64,000 nt of DNA from positions 806,001 through 870,000 of the forward strand of contig WFMF01000030.1 of the NCBI GenBank assembly GCA_011033025.1, in the 5' to 3' direction. Source of the DNA: Beroe forskalii. Lineage: Eukaryota > Ctenophora > Nuda > Beroida > Beroidae. The translations under genes were made by a program, and so were the position numbers. The notes beneath the pieces are model-generated. The model did not search any database and was not told where the DNA came from. It saw only the letters and a list, made by a program, of their open reading frames with translations. The stretch's first letter is position 1, and each line of letters begins with the position of its first letter. This document shows, one piece after another, positions 24,915-37,300 of the stretch.

Positions 24915-25095
24915 CTTTAAATCCCCGGCCAATTCCCCGGTAAAATCACGATTTTAGGCCGGGGCCGGGGTTTAAAAATTCGGCCGGGGCCGGGACTGGC
25001 CGGGGCCCCGGTCTCTTCCTCAATTTTGGCCGGGGCCGGGAAGAGCCGGGGGCAGCGATTATGGCCGGGGCCGGGACCGGGGCCGGGGCCCCGGT
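24915..25095 (+). repeat. GGGGCC hexanucleotide array, second
   Basis: Interrupted GGGGCC/CCGGGG runs ending in GGCCCCGGTCGACCCC, immediately followed by the 54-bp tandem array. It has the same parts as 21848-22078 in the opposite order, suggesting one composite repeat family. Confidence 0.88.
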
Positions 25096-25097
25096 CG

Positions 25098-25355
25098 ACC
25101 CCTGCTCTGACACCAAATACCCAGGCTGGTATCCCAGTGTAAGGAACAGAAGACTCTGATCTCAAATTCCCAGGCTGGTATCCGAGTGTAAAGAACAGGA
25201 GACTCTGACATCAAATTCCCAGGCTGGTATCCTAGTGTAAAGAACAGAAGACTCTGACACCAAATGCCCAGGGTGGTATCCCAGTGTAAAGAACAGAAAA
25301 CTCTGACACCAAATTCCCAGGCTGGTATCCCAGTGCAAGGAACAGAAGACTCTGA
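25098..25355 (+). repeat. 54-bp tandem array, five units
   Basis: Five units of about 52-54 bp containing CCCAGGCTGGTATCCCAGTG then AACAGAAGACTCTGA. The array ends about 15 bp before a predicted ECM29 exon. The minus-strand reading frames over it are repeat readings, not genes. Confidence 0.92.
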
Positions 25356-25370
25356 TCTCTCTGACATCAG

Positions 25371-28300
25371 CGCTAGGTGCCCTCCATCTCCATCCCTCGC
25401 CACTCAGGGTTGACCAAGCTCTCAGCACCCTCTTTGGGACTTCCAAACGGAACCTTCTAGAACTTAACTTTGCTGTCGGTGAGCATTCACTCAAAGCAAT
25501 GAGCACGTGATCTCATCTTCATGCGACCATATTGCTTTGTTCTAAATAGTTCGATGTTTGTTCCAAATAGTTCGATTAACCTGCAGGCTGCAGTTAATGT
25601 TGGCAGTTTCAGACTTGATTTTACTTCCTGTACAATTCTTAGGATAAAAAAACCATCTCCAGGCAAGACACTGGCAGTGCTATCCTCGGGTCCTGGGTCC
25701 CAGCCTACAATTCCAGACATGTTGGTTAACTTGGTGCAGACTACCTCCACCCACGAGAATACCTTCACTCAGTGAGTCATTTATTTTTTTTCTTCGGAGC
25801 AGCAAACCAATCCCGTAACATGTCTTATCTTAAAATTGGCACTCTCAATATAGAAGAAAAACGACCCCCTTTGTTGGGATTTTGCCAAAAATGACAGCTT
25901 AGCTAAAAGTGTGTGTCTCGTATTCAAGTTATGCGTACTTATATTAAGGGCAAATTGGTTTCTGATAGAGGAGAACGCCAGCTACCAGTAGGTTTTTAAC
26001 CCATGTTTTTCCTAGGCGAAGTTATTACTTCGTCTGAGGCTATAATTACGGCGCGCGCGCGAGGGTCTTGTTTAATAAATTCACAAGAAGGCCTCTGTTT
26101 CCTGCGACATAAACGGTCCTTCATATCTGAAAATGGATGGAGTGTGAATTAAATTATTATCTAGGTTTGAGGGTTGAATCTGATTGCATATACTTTGGTA
26201 TAATAGCCGTCTAAGCCAAGAGGCAGATTTAGGTCATGAAATTAATATTTACAGATTATGATATCTCTAATATAATTTCGCAACCTCTGTTGTTTGTGCG
26301 TAACGGCGGAAACATCTTCGGAACGCGCGCGCATTACGATTTGTGCGGGTAACCATGGTGACACGTGCACGGAGAATTGCGCGCGCGCTCATTTCTATTA
26401 ATGGTGTTTTGATTACGTTGCGATTGGCGATCTCTAATATAACTTTTGAACGGATCGGGGGTTTTTGGTGCGGTAAGAAGTATTTGGTGAATTTGAAATT
26501 TGCGAACGAGGTGCTGCGTAGCAGCGCCGAGTGAGCTGTGTATTTGCGGGCCCAACGGGCCTGCTAGTCTTATATATAATTTCGTAAGAGCACGTGAATT
26601 ATGTCTGTCTGTGCGGGCGCACATTTTAAATTTGAGCTTGCCAAGTAAATATCAAGAGAAACGAATGCAAAGATGCGCATAATGGTACCGTTGCTATGGA
26701 AACCGATTTTTCGCACGTGCAGATTATGATCAGTTCTATGCGAGTGCTTTCTATTACGCTACGAAGGTTTAATGCTGTGCTGTAGTTTTTGAAAATTTTT
26801 GACGTTTCCTTAACTTTAAATTCCTTAACTTTAAGTAACTGCAATTGTGAAATTAACCGTTAAGGTTACAAGGTGTGCACAATTCAATCGAGTCGAATGT
26901 AGGTGTAGCAGATTTCGAAGACAGTTCCTGGCCTGTGAACAAAACAAAATTATCCAATGTCAGTGTCAGTAGGAGAATCAGTTGTCAGAATTAACATCAT
27001 CTTGCAATCAAAATGGAACGTTGGAACAAAACTCACATGGTTTAGCACGTCTAAGACTAACCGACGAATTCGATCTATTTTCACTCTGCTCCTTCATAAA
27101 GTTTTTTTGAATATTTGATTTTTGAACATATCTTTTGGTGCGGTAAAAAGTATCCAATCAATTTGAATGGCAGTGTTCAAAACTTGCGAACGAGGTGCTG
27201 CGTAGCAGCGCCGAGTGAGCTGTGTGTATGCAGGCCCAGCGGGCCTGCTAGTTTACAATAAAATCCGATCAACACCAAATATACTATTTCAAGAAGAAAG
27301 CCATGTTTGATAGCCAGGGGTGTTTGTTGAGCTGATCCACTGTGGCTCGGCTGGCTGGATCTGGGTGCATGGAGGACTGCAGGAAGTGCAGGCATTCTGG
27401 TGTCAAGGGGCAGTTGGGAGGGAGAGAGAGGGTGTAGCTGAGGATGGCATCTTCGTTAGGGAAGGCAAGTCTGCAGAAGAGGATGAAGTAGGTTGTAGCT
27501 CCCAGAGACCAGGATGTCAGGGGTTCTGCTTTGTACCTCCCAGTAACCAGCACCTCAGGAGGGGCGTAGAGTCGTGTACCAGAGAAGTTGGTGTAGGTGT
27601 TAGGGTGGATCCAGCCTGCAGCTCCAAAGTCTATCAGCTTGCAGGTCTTAGTCCTGACATCCACCAGCACGTTCTCTGGCTTGATGTCTCTGTGTACTAT
27701 CCTAGCGTCGTAGTGCAGATACCACACAGCCTCCACTACCTGCTGCATTATAACCCTCGCCTCCGCCTCACACACCCCTCCCAGGTAGGCTGTGTAGTTG
27801 AAGAGATCCACTGTGTCTGCAGGCTTCTCCATCACCACCACGGAATGTTGCTGGTAGATGAAGTAGTCCAGCAGTTTGATGATGTTGGGGTGGTCGCAGC
27901 AAGCCAGGGTCTTCACTTCCATCGGGACATGCTCCACGTCAGACTTACTCCACTCCTCCACTTGAGCGTTGTTCACCATCTTAGCTGCGAACTTGGCTCC
28001 GGACTTCTTCTCCAGGCAAGTGTAGACAGCTCCGAATCCTCCCTCTCCGATGCGTTCCACCAGGGCGTATCTGTCTTCAAACTGCTGGGGGTCTTCTGTG
28101 GTTTTCCTGGACTTGGTGGCTCTGCATGCGTTACCCATCGTGGTTGTAGAACGGTTGTTGATTGAATCAATGAGTTGATGATGTAAAGAGAAGTTGATGT
28201 TTGATACGGATTATTCCCTTACTTTATAGTATCAGAACCGCACATCTCGTTACAGCGTCACAGTGAAACGTCACTGTACTCTTGTAAGGGATACGGGAGC

Positions 28301-31300
28301 TAGGGTAGTATTAGTAAGGGTTACGGTGAAACTAGCATTGAATCCTTGACACCACTAGCACCATGAGAAAACGTAACGGCAAATACAAGGCAGAGCCTCT
28401 GTAGACTGTGTATTCGTAACGCTTGACACCAATTACCGCTACGCTAACACACGATACCTGCACTGCACTGACTAAGCACGCTAATAGCAAGACTGTTCTT
28501 CGTGTTATTTTATTTATGAAGTTATGAGTGTACATTTTCAGGTTTGTTCACAGTGAATGATTTTGGTGTGAGATTGAGCTTTGCGTTTTGACTCTGTGCG
28601 TGTGTTTAATTCCTGTTTAATACAGGATTATGACTCTCATGTCTTTCTCGAAAGTTTGCATGCCATAAGGATAACTTGCTATTTCAAATCAAAAGCTTAA
28701 AAAGAATATTAGGGTACCCAGATGTCGTATATGATAATAAAAAAAACTGGATTTAAAAAAGGCGTGGCCCTCCTTACTTTTCCCTTCAAGGAATCATCTG
28801 AACTCTTTTTGGAATTCATCATGGGACCCATTAAAACATAATTCAACAATAAAACCTTTGTAAATAATATTTTGAACAAATGTTTTCATTTTTCCTCTCA
28901 TAGCGTACTACACATCTTTAAGCTCAATACACGGGTAGAATTTAGTTGTTATTATCTTCAATTGTTCACGTTGCAAAGTGGGTGTTACCCCCTAGGTCAA
29001 CCTCATATAACTCAGCTGAACAATTGCATAATGCGAGCATAAAGTGGTCGATACCGCTCAACATTTTCAAACATTTTCAAAGTACTGTGTTGTATTATGC
29101 ATTTTTTGCATCGGTTTTTATATGTTTATATTGTTTATATTGTAGTTGTACATTAGAGCAATGTGTCCCTTATTTTGGAATTTTGATTTGTTCCCCAAGA
29201 GCAGATTTATTCCATTCCTCCCATTACTCCATTTTAGCACTTCTAACAGTTCATACCATTTTTGGAAACGAAGCTACTATGTGTGAAGAGACCCAGTCCA
29301 CAACTACGAAACTCCTACCAAAACCACCTCCAGCATGGACCAAACAGGACTACCTGCTAACTGCTCTGGCAGTTCTGATCAAGATTGGAGATGGTGTAGA
29401 GCTTTACCTTCCTGGAGTCATCACTCAGAAAGCATCTTGTGAACTCGAAGTTACAAAAACTGAGGAAGGAATCCTCGCTGTGAGTCTGTACTTTTGTTGG
29501 AGTGCCAGTACTTTGGTATCCGTGCCCATTTCAACGAAATTCGGAGAAAGATTCACTCTCTTATTATCACTCTACTTATCGATGATGTTTGCTGTGATAT
29601 GTGCTGTAGTGCCTAACTACTACACTCTCCTCCTCTCAAGAGCTCTGATCGGTGTTTGTGGAGGCCTCAACTGTTCGGCAACTGTAACTTATCTGGCAAA
29701 CCATATCGCATCAAAGGAAATACTGGAAACTGCAGCGTTCCTCAGCTCAGGAATAGGGATGACCATCGGAAGCACCTGGGTTTATGTGATGGGATGGTTA
29801 TTTCTCGACATGATTGGCTGGAGAAGCTTCGTGCTGCTCACCTCAATCCCCTTCTTCATTCCCCCCGTACTGATCATCCATTTCTGTGTTGTGAGCAGTG
29901 ATCAAGAGATTGTAAAACGTGCACCAGAAACAAGACGTGTTGGAAATGGTGAACCCCATTCAAGGCCGCAGACAGTGCCTAACTTTGCAGCAAGAGTCCT
30001 CAGGTCAAGTGTCTTCGCAGCCTCAAATCTGTTCATTGGTTATGGAAGCATTATTTTTGTTCCATGGCTGATGAGAATCGGTACTGATAATGGAAAGACA
30101 GATTGTGAACATACGGTTCAAGGCGAACAATTCCTCGTCTTAACAGCTGCAACGGGGATTACAAATATTGTGGGAAGATTATTCGGGTATTTCCTCTGGA
30201 AAAGGGTCAGGTTTCTGATACTGCAACCAACGCTAACGTCCATCATGATCTTTTCTTATGGTTTCATTCTGTCAGAACCAGGCTTGACATGTTCGGTCGT
30301 CATGCTGGGTCTGGCAAAGATGTGCTACTCCATCCAAAGCATAGAGATCTCCATGCTCTACACTGACTACGAGTACTTTGGCATGTCTACGATGCGGCTG
30401 GGGACCAGTATCTCCATAGCGGCTGCAGCAGCGGGCTCAGCAGCAGGTACCTCAGTAGCTGCTTTCCTGGATACCCACACTGCTTTGATAGCATACTGCG
30501 TAGTGGCTTGTATTGAACTCATCAACATCTGCTTTATGAAAGAGAGATTCTAGAAGTAGGTAGTAGGTACTGGCACGATGATAATGGGATTTGATCAGGA
30601 ATATGTCCTGACTTCGTTAAATCAGCTTTAAAACCAGAACGCCCATACTTTATGGCATTTAAAAGCCGAGGACCGCAGGTCCAAGGCTTTCAAATGTCAT
30701 TTATTCACGAACGTAAGACGTAAGTGAGTGCATTAATCATGGATTAACATACTAGCCGTGGCCGTCCAAGTATGCTATTTCATACCATTATGAAATTTAG
30801 ATTTTGAAGATTATAAAAATTCACTGGAGGTGCGTAGGTTTCACGTGTGATCATCAGTTCATGAACGCCGCGGCGAATGTTTCGAGGGTTCGTTGTAATT
30901 TGAGATTTCGCGCGAAACTTATACTTTATTTTAAGTAAGCCGATTTGTAAGGAAGTTGTTTTTTCAACTCATCTAACCTCATTTCATTATTTTATTTCTA
31001 AAACTTTATTATTATTTTGTTTCTAAAAAGTTCAAAGTAATTTTATGGAATTGATGAAACACTACATGGAGTAAATAAAACGCTAGCTAATGCTTTTGGA
31101 TCCTAATGATTTCAATGATCTGATTAGTGACGAATCATAAAATTTTCAACAAGTATCCAAGAAGCCCGACTATAGAAGCATAGAGTATAAGCTTTTATTT
31201 AGATTGCTCCATGTCCAATATCAACGATGCCCGGCAATTTTTACCCTGGAGATTATTTTCGAAATGCATCACTACCGCGTGTTATAACTTGGCACAATAT

Positions 31301-34300
31301 TACCCCTCCTCTTCTCAGGGACATTCTTCAGAAGGTTGTGAGGGAGTATGTACTGGGAGAAGTGAGGGACATGGAGCTACAAGCCGCTAGTGTCTGGATT
31401 CTCTCTCTCCTCAAATACTCTACTGGTAGGGTTCATTGCGAGGAAAATACATAAATTACATAGATATTTCAAAAACATTCCTGCTCAATTGCGGGTTTCT
31501 CTGTCTTGTTACATTCCGATTTCCATGGGAAGTGAATGTTTAAGTCCATGATGTCAGATCTTAATCTCCCATTTCGGCAGAAACATTGCTGAACCAAACT
31601 TACAAACCTATCCGCTTCCCCGTACATCTGAAACTTGAAATTGAGCTGATAATCTGTCGACAAATCATTGGTATTTCCAAAATTTAGTACGTTACGTGGG
31701 GAACTGTTAGCATTCCACGATTGATGAGAAATTCTTCGATCATATTATAATCTCCCATCTCAAATGACACACCCTTCCTCAGACCTTGAGAAGATCAGTG
31801 CGTACAAAGCAGATATCCAGCACGCCCTGTCCGTGTTGCTGTCCAACAAAGATTCCCTCACACAGGTGAGGGATTTAAATACTGCCAAAGTCCAAACGAC
31901 AGCCCTTGGTCTTTGAAATCTAATTCATTCTGTCATTGTAAGTTACAATGACAGAATGCATTAGATTTCAAAGAATTCTTTCCAATTTCATATTTTTACC
32001 AGCCCTGTGACAGGACTAAGACAGGTTTGCCACATTTTATAACTAACGTTGCGTTAGGTTGTGGACACGTTTCGACAAGTTTGAGACAGGTGACCGACAT
32101 TTTGCAACCAAAATCGTCTCTATATCTAAATCCGTTTAAAAGTTATTGCACTTTGAAGTTGCAAGCTTTCAAGTGATCCCTAAGGCAGTATTGAAATATT
32201 ATGGATGTGGTACTAGGCAGAGCTTTTGTGATAATAAATGAGCCTAGCATATTCTGTGACATTTCTTTTGATCTCCTATTTGATCTCCTATATTAATCTC
32301 TGATAACACTTTGATCTATTCCATTTAAATTTTTGTATGATTTGTTACATTGTAACAAATCATACAAAAATTTAAATGGAATAGATCAAAGTGTTATCAG
32401 AGATTAATATAGGAGATCAAATAGGAGATCAAAAGAAATGTCACAGAATATGCTAGGCTCATTTATTATCACAAAAGCTCTGCCTAGTACCACATCCATA
32501 ATATTTCAATACTGCCTTAGGGATCACTTGAAAGCTTGCAACTTCAAAGTGCAATAACTTTTAAACGGATTTAGATATAGAGACGATTTTGGTTGCAAAA
32601 TGTCGGTCACCTGTCTCAAACTTGTCGAAACGTGTCCACAACCTAACGCAACGTTAGTTATAAAATGTGGCAAACCTGTCTTAGTCCTGTCACAGGGCTG
32701 GTAAAAATATGAAATTGGAAAGAATTCTTCAAAATCTTTTGAAAACCCGTCTGTGAATTGTCAAAAGACTTGTAACTTGTTCAGAGCCTGTCATCAAAGG
32801 TGGACGAAGTACTGCATGTCAGGAGGCTTTTGCGCATTATTTCATGTCATTATTGATGCTTCAATTATCAGGAAATAGCGAGTGAGGCGCTGTCCCTGCT
32901 GTACTCCACGGTGGATAACTCCACCAAGTCCCACCTGGTGGAGATGCTACGCTCCACCCTCCTCAACGAGACCGTGCAGCACAAACACGTTGCCATGGAC
33001 ACCAAGATATTCTCCCCGGAGGACCTGGGCAAGTTGCCAAGTTCGATGGGCGGGGGTAACCTAACCACGTACAAGGAGTTGTGTTCCATTGCAAGCGACA
33101 TGAACCAGCCAGAGATGATATACCAGGTGGGTGCAGGAAGGGTCAGAGATATACCAGATGGGTGCAGGAAGGGTCAGGGATTAGTTCTAGAGATCATCAT
33201 ACTCCAGTAGCATGTATTTGATTTAGTGTAGTATTCTATAGACCCCGAACCATGACCTGATAGACGTACATACCTTTGGTGGGTGTAACTGTAACCAGAG
33301 CCCCTTCCAACCTTTATTCTAACCTTTCTTCTAACCTTAATTCTAACTTTCCTCTCCCACAGGACCCCTTCTAACCTTATTTTAACCTCTATTCTAACCT
33401 TTATTCTACCCTTCCTCCCCGCAGTTCATGCACCTGTCCAACAACAGCAGTCTCTGGACAGACAGACTGGGGGCAGCTTTCGGAGTAGGGCATCTGGTTA
33501 AAAGTGCTGGCAAGGAACTGGAACCGCACCTCAGCACCATCATCCCAAGGATATACAGGTTATCATAGTAACCCACTAAACGCCGCGCACGAGAAATAGG
33601 TGGTTCAACGTCACCAACTCACTACATCATGGTATGATAATGACGTCATCCTACCCGTCTACTCCTCGTGCGCGGGGTGTAATAGTGGGAACCTGTCTTA
33701 GGGATGGGTGCCTCTTCACTGCTCTTTGAAATGAAGAATCTTTCTTGATCTATATTGACCATTTTAGCAAATTTGTCAAACGAACTGACTATCAAGTAGC
33801 ACACATTGATGCTTTCTATTGGCATCCATGACTCTGTAAATCACACTTGGCTACCAACTCCAGGTACCAGTTTGACCCGAATGTCAAAGTGCAGCAGTCG
33901 ATGAGCAACATCTGGAGCATCATCGTCCCTAAACCCAAGGAAACTGTCGACAAGTACCTTGCTGAGATAGTGTCTGATCTGAAGGACAATATCCTTCATA
34001 AACTGTGGCGGACTCGCGAGTCCTGCTCCAACGCACTTGGTTAGTGTGTGAAGTGGTTGTGTTTTCAGTAAATCTTCCCAGCCTTCCCTATTCATAAATC
34101 ATACTAGTGGAGCTGAGAGGATTTAAATTTAAAAGTATCCGACATTTTTGTGAAACAACTTCTTGAATAATTCATGAAGTTGTTACACAAAAATAATTTT
34201 TAGCACTAAGCTCCACACAGAACTTCCTATCGCCAGGCGATGTGGTGAGGACTCGTTCCTACAACGACCTCGTGCTGGAGGAACTGCCTCGTTTCTGGGA

Positions 34301-37300
34301 GCTCGTACTCAAGCTGATGGATGACATCAAGGAGAGCGTGAGACAAAGCGCTGCTAAAACGGCGGGTGATAATAGACCTCTTCATGTTCACTGAGTCAAT
34401 TGGTTATCGTTATCAGCAGGATTTAGAGTTATCCAAATGTACAATGTTATGCAGATACACATGATGTACAATGTTTCTGAAAAACACCACTGTTCTGCTA
34501 TCCTTGGTAAAATCCGTATAGACGAAGGGGACTTATTGCATTGAAAGGGATTCTCTAACAAGAAATGAGCTGCTGCCTTTTTATGATATTGCCTATAATA
34601 AATCTCCACTGAACCGCTCATTCTCCCCTCAGAAGTTCTGAGTAAGACGAGTGTGTCGGTGTGTAAAGTGGAGGACGGTGCGCGCGGCGCACGTGCCATA
34701 TCCACCATCCTACCCGTGTTGCTAGACACTGGCATCACTTCACGGGTAGTGGAGGTGCAGACCGTTGCCATAGTAACCGTCATGAAGATCAGTGATAACG
34801 CTGGACCTCTCCTGGCACCCCATGTCGATGTCATTGTACCGGCCTTCATCACGGCTTCAGCGAATATTGAGCCTAAGGCACTCGGACATATCACTACCAT
34901 GGTTAGTGCCACAGAGTTTTCTAACGGTAGGTAATCGCACTATATAGAGACACTGCACCATATAGAGACACCATTTCTCTGTGCGCCTTCACTATATAGT
35001 GGTTTTTGGAAAAGACTAAATCATCTATTTCCTTCAAAAAAAAGTCTCCTTCAAATTTACTTACAGCAACCTTCTCTGACAGGTGTCAGGTAGCACGGAA
35101 GACAAGGATAAGATGGAGCAGGCCCGGGCCCACCTGGCCATCACTTCCCCCTAGTTCCTGTGATAGAGAAGTGTATCCGGGGCTCGGAGCTGGGCCAGAT
35201 GGAGAGCCTGGTCCCGAGACTTGCCTCCCTGGCCAAGACTTCAGTAGGGCTGACTCCCAGGTCACACTGCTTCACACTGTCTCACTGCTTGCTGTGTACA
35301 AGCAACAGGTAACCTGGATTTCTTGACAGGGGACAGACAGCAACATACCATTACCCTGCTGACTCCAATTCCATATAACAGAGATTGTAAGGACGGTGCT
35401 TGCGAAAAAATGGGAAATATTCTGGTTTTTGAATACAGTTCAATAATTATAACCATTAACCATTGGTCCGTGAAAAAACGCGTAACCAGGGTGACCCATA
35501 TCAATTGACTCATTAGTCACCCTATACAATCTCTGAACCTGAGTATTCCTGACCTCGTCCCATTAATCAGGACCTGCAGCCGTGGGTTGGCAAGTTGATG
35601 GGAGCAGTGTTTGGGGTTCTGACTGACAGGAGTCTCGCAGTCAGGGAGAAGTGTGGAGCCACTGTAGCCATTCTGTTCAGGTAGGAGAGAAAATGGAATG
35701 ACCATTGACCAGCCGCCTAAACAGCAGATAAAACTCCTGATTCACCGTGTTAAAATCAAATTTTCCCACGCAAACTCTATCCTCCAGATTACATCCAGAT
35801 CATACTCACATCTAACGCAGAATCACCCATAGAAATCAACTCGTCGCCCCCTCTTCAGGTACGCTAAACCTTCGACAGTTGACAATGTGATGGAGCGTCT
35901 CAGAGTGTGGTACCTTGAGAAGGAGGAGGATATCCGACTCCTGGTATCTCAGATATTCTACAAACTCTCAAATACTGCTCCGGATATCTTGCGGGGTGTC
36001 CACTCTGCAGCAGTCCCTCTTACCTTATACGGTAATTTGACTTATACGGTAATTCACCTTATACGGTAATTTGACTTATATGGTAATTCACCTTATGCGG
36101 TAATTCTACTTACCCAATATCAATATACGAGAACGATGTGTTTTCATTATTTGCATGGATTTGATTTATCCCCCCCTCCCCTAATCTACGTCCCACAGGG
36201 CGGCACTGCGAACAGGAGGCTGAACGGGAGGAGTGGGAGAAGGTGTGGCTGGAGCTGGGAGTCAGTGACCAGTCTGTCACTCTCACCTACATCTCCGAGA
36301 TATCAGACTTGTGCTCCTCCACCCTCCAATCCACCTCCTGGAGCAATAGGATTCAGGTAACTTGGTCCTGACATTCTGGAAATATTACAGCGTTAATTAA
36401 ACGCCTTATCATTTTGTTAAACACTGCTTTTCTTGGATGTTATTGAGAATAACCAATTCAACAAGATTTCACCGATCATTGTAAACTAACCCTCTCACTG
36501 ACATACTCGCAGGCTGCCAAGACATTGATGACAGTTGCCAAGTACCTGAACACCACCTACCCTCCCGCCCACTTCTCTGCCAACGTAACCTCCCTCCTCC
36601 AAGTTACTGCCGGCAGGACATTCCCCGGCAAGTCAGCTCTCCTCTCAGCCCTCTCTAAAACCCTGACCGCCACCAAGTCCCTCCAAGGAGTGGAGGAGGG
36701 GGAGGTGCTGGAGGTCTTCTTCAGGGAGGCAGGGAAGAAAGACGAGGTGTATGTGAGTGAAGTGATCCGGTCCTTGGGGGATCTCTTCCTGGGGTTGGAA
36801 CTGAGCGATTGTTGGGAGAGGGTGTGGGGGCTTTGTCTAACGTTTCTAACGCCTCCACCGCAAGAAAAGGAGGAGGGGGAGGAGGAGGAATCGAAGGAGA
36901 AGAAGAAGAAAGTTGAGACATTCTCCATCGATAGACCGGTCCAGGAGTCCGCGATTCTTCTTCTTGGAGTTGCATGGCGGTCCTGCCGGAACAAACCTGA
37001 TAAGATATTGGAAGTATCCGAGTTCCTGTCGGGCATCATGAGACTTTGTAGCTGGAACCTGCAGCTGGTGGTGCTGTGTGCCATGCAACGTGTCCTCGAG
37101 TTCACACCCTCACCCACTTCTCAGACTGATATCTCCACCGAAACCAGGACTCAAGTCTACGAGAGCACCATTCCGAGCGTTCTGAGGTGTGTGGACGATA
37201 CGAAACACGCTGGCGTCAGGGGACTTGCTCTGCAGATTGTGTCAGATGTGATTCTGAAGTCTGTGGAATTTAAATTGGTTTTAAGTAGGGATACCTTTGA

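Noticed and set aside
27320-28165. 281-codon frame opposite the PIM-like kinase
   Set aside because: It is the antisense shadow of a well-conserved kinase and has no recognisable domain.
28946-29278. 111-codon N-terminal extension of the SVOP-like carrier
   Set aside because: The composition changes abruptly and the family normally starts shortly before the GDGVE helix; the ATG at 29279 is preferred.
36557-37117. Minus-strand frame opposite the last ECM29 exon
   Set aside because: Shadow of the conserved plus-strand exon with low-complexity Ser/Pro content.
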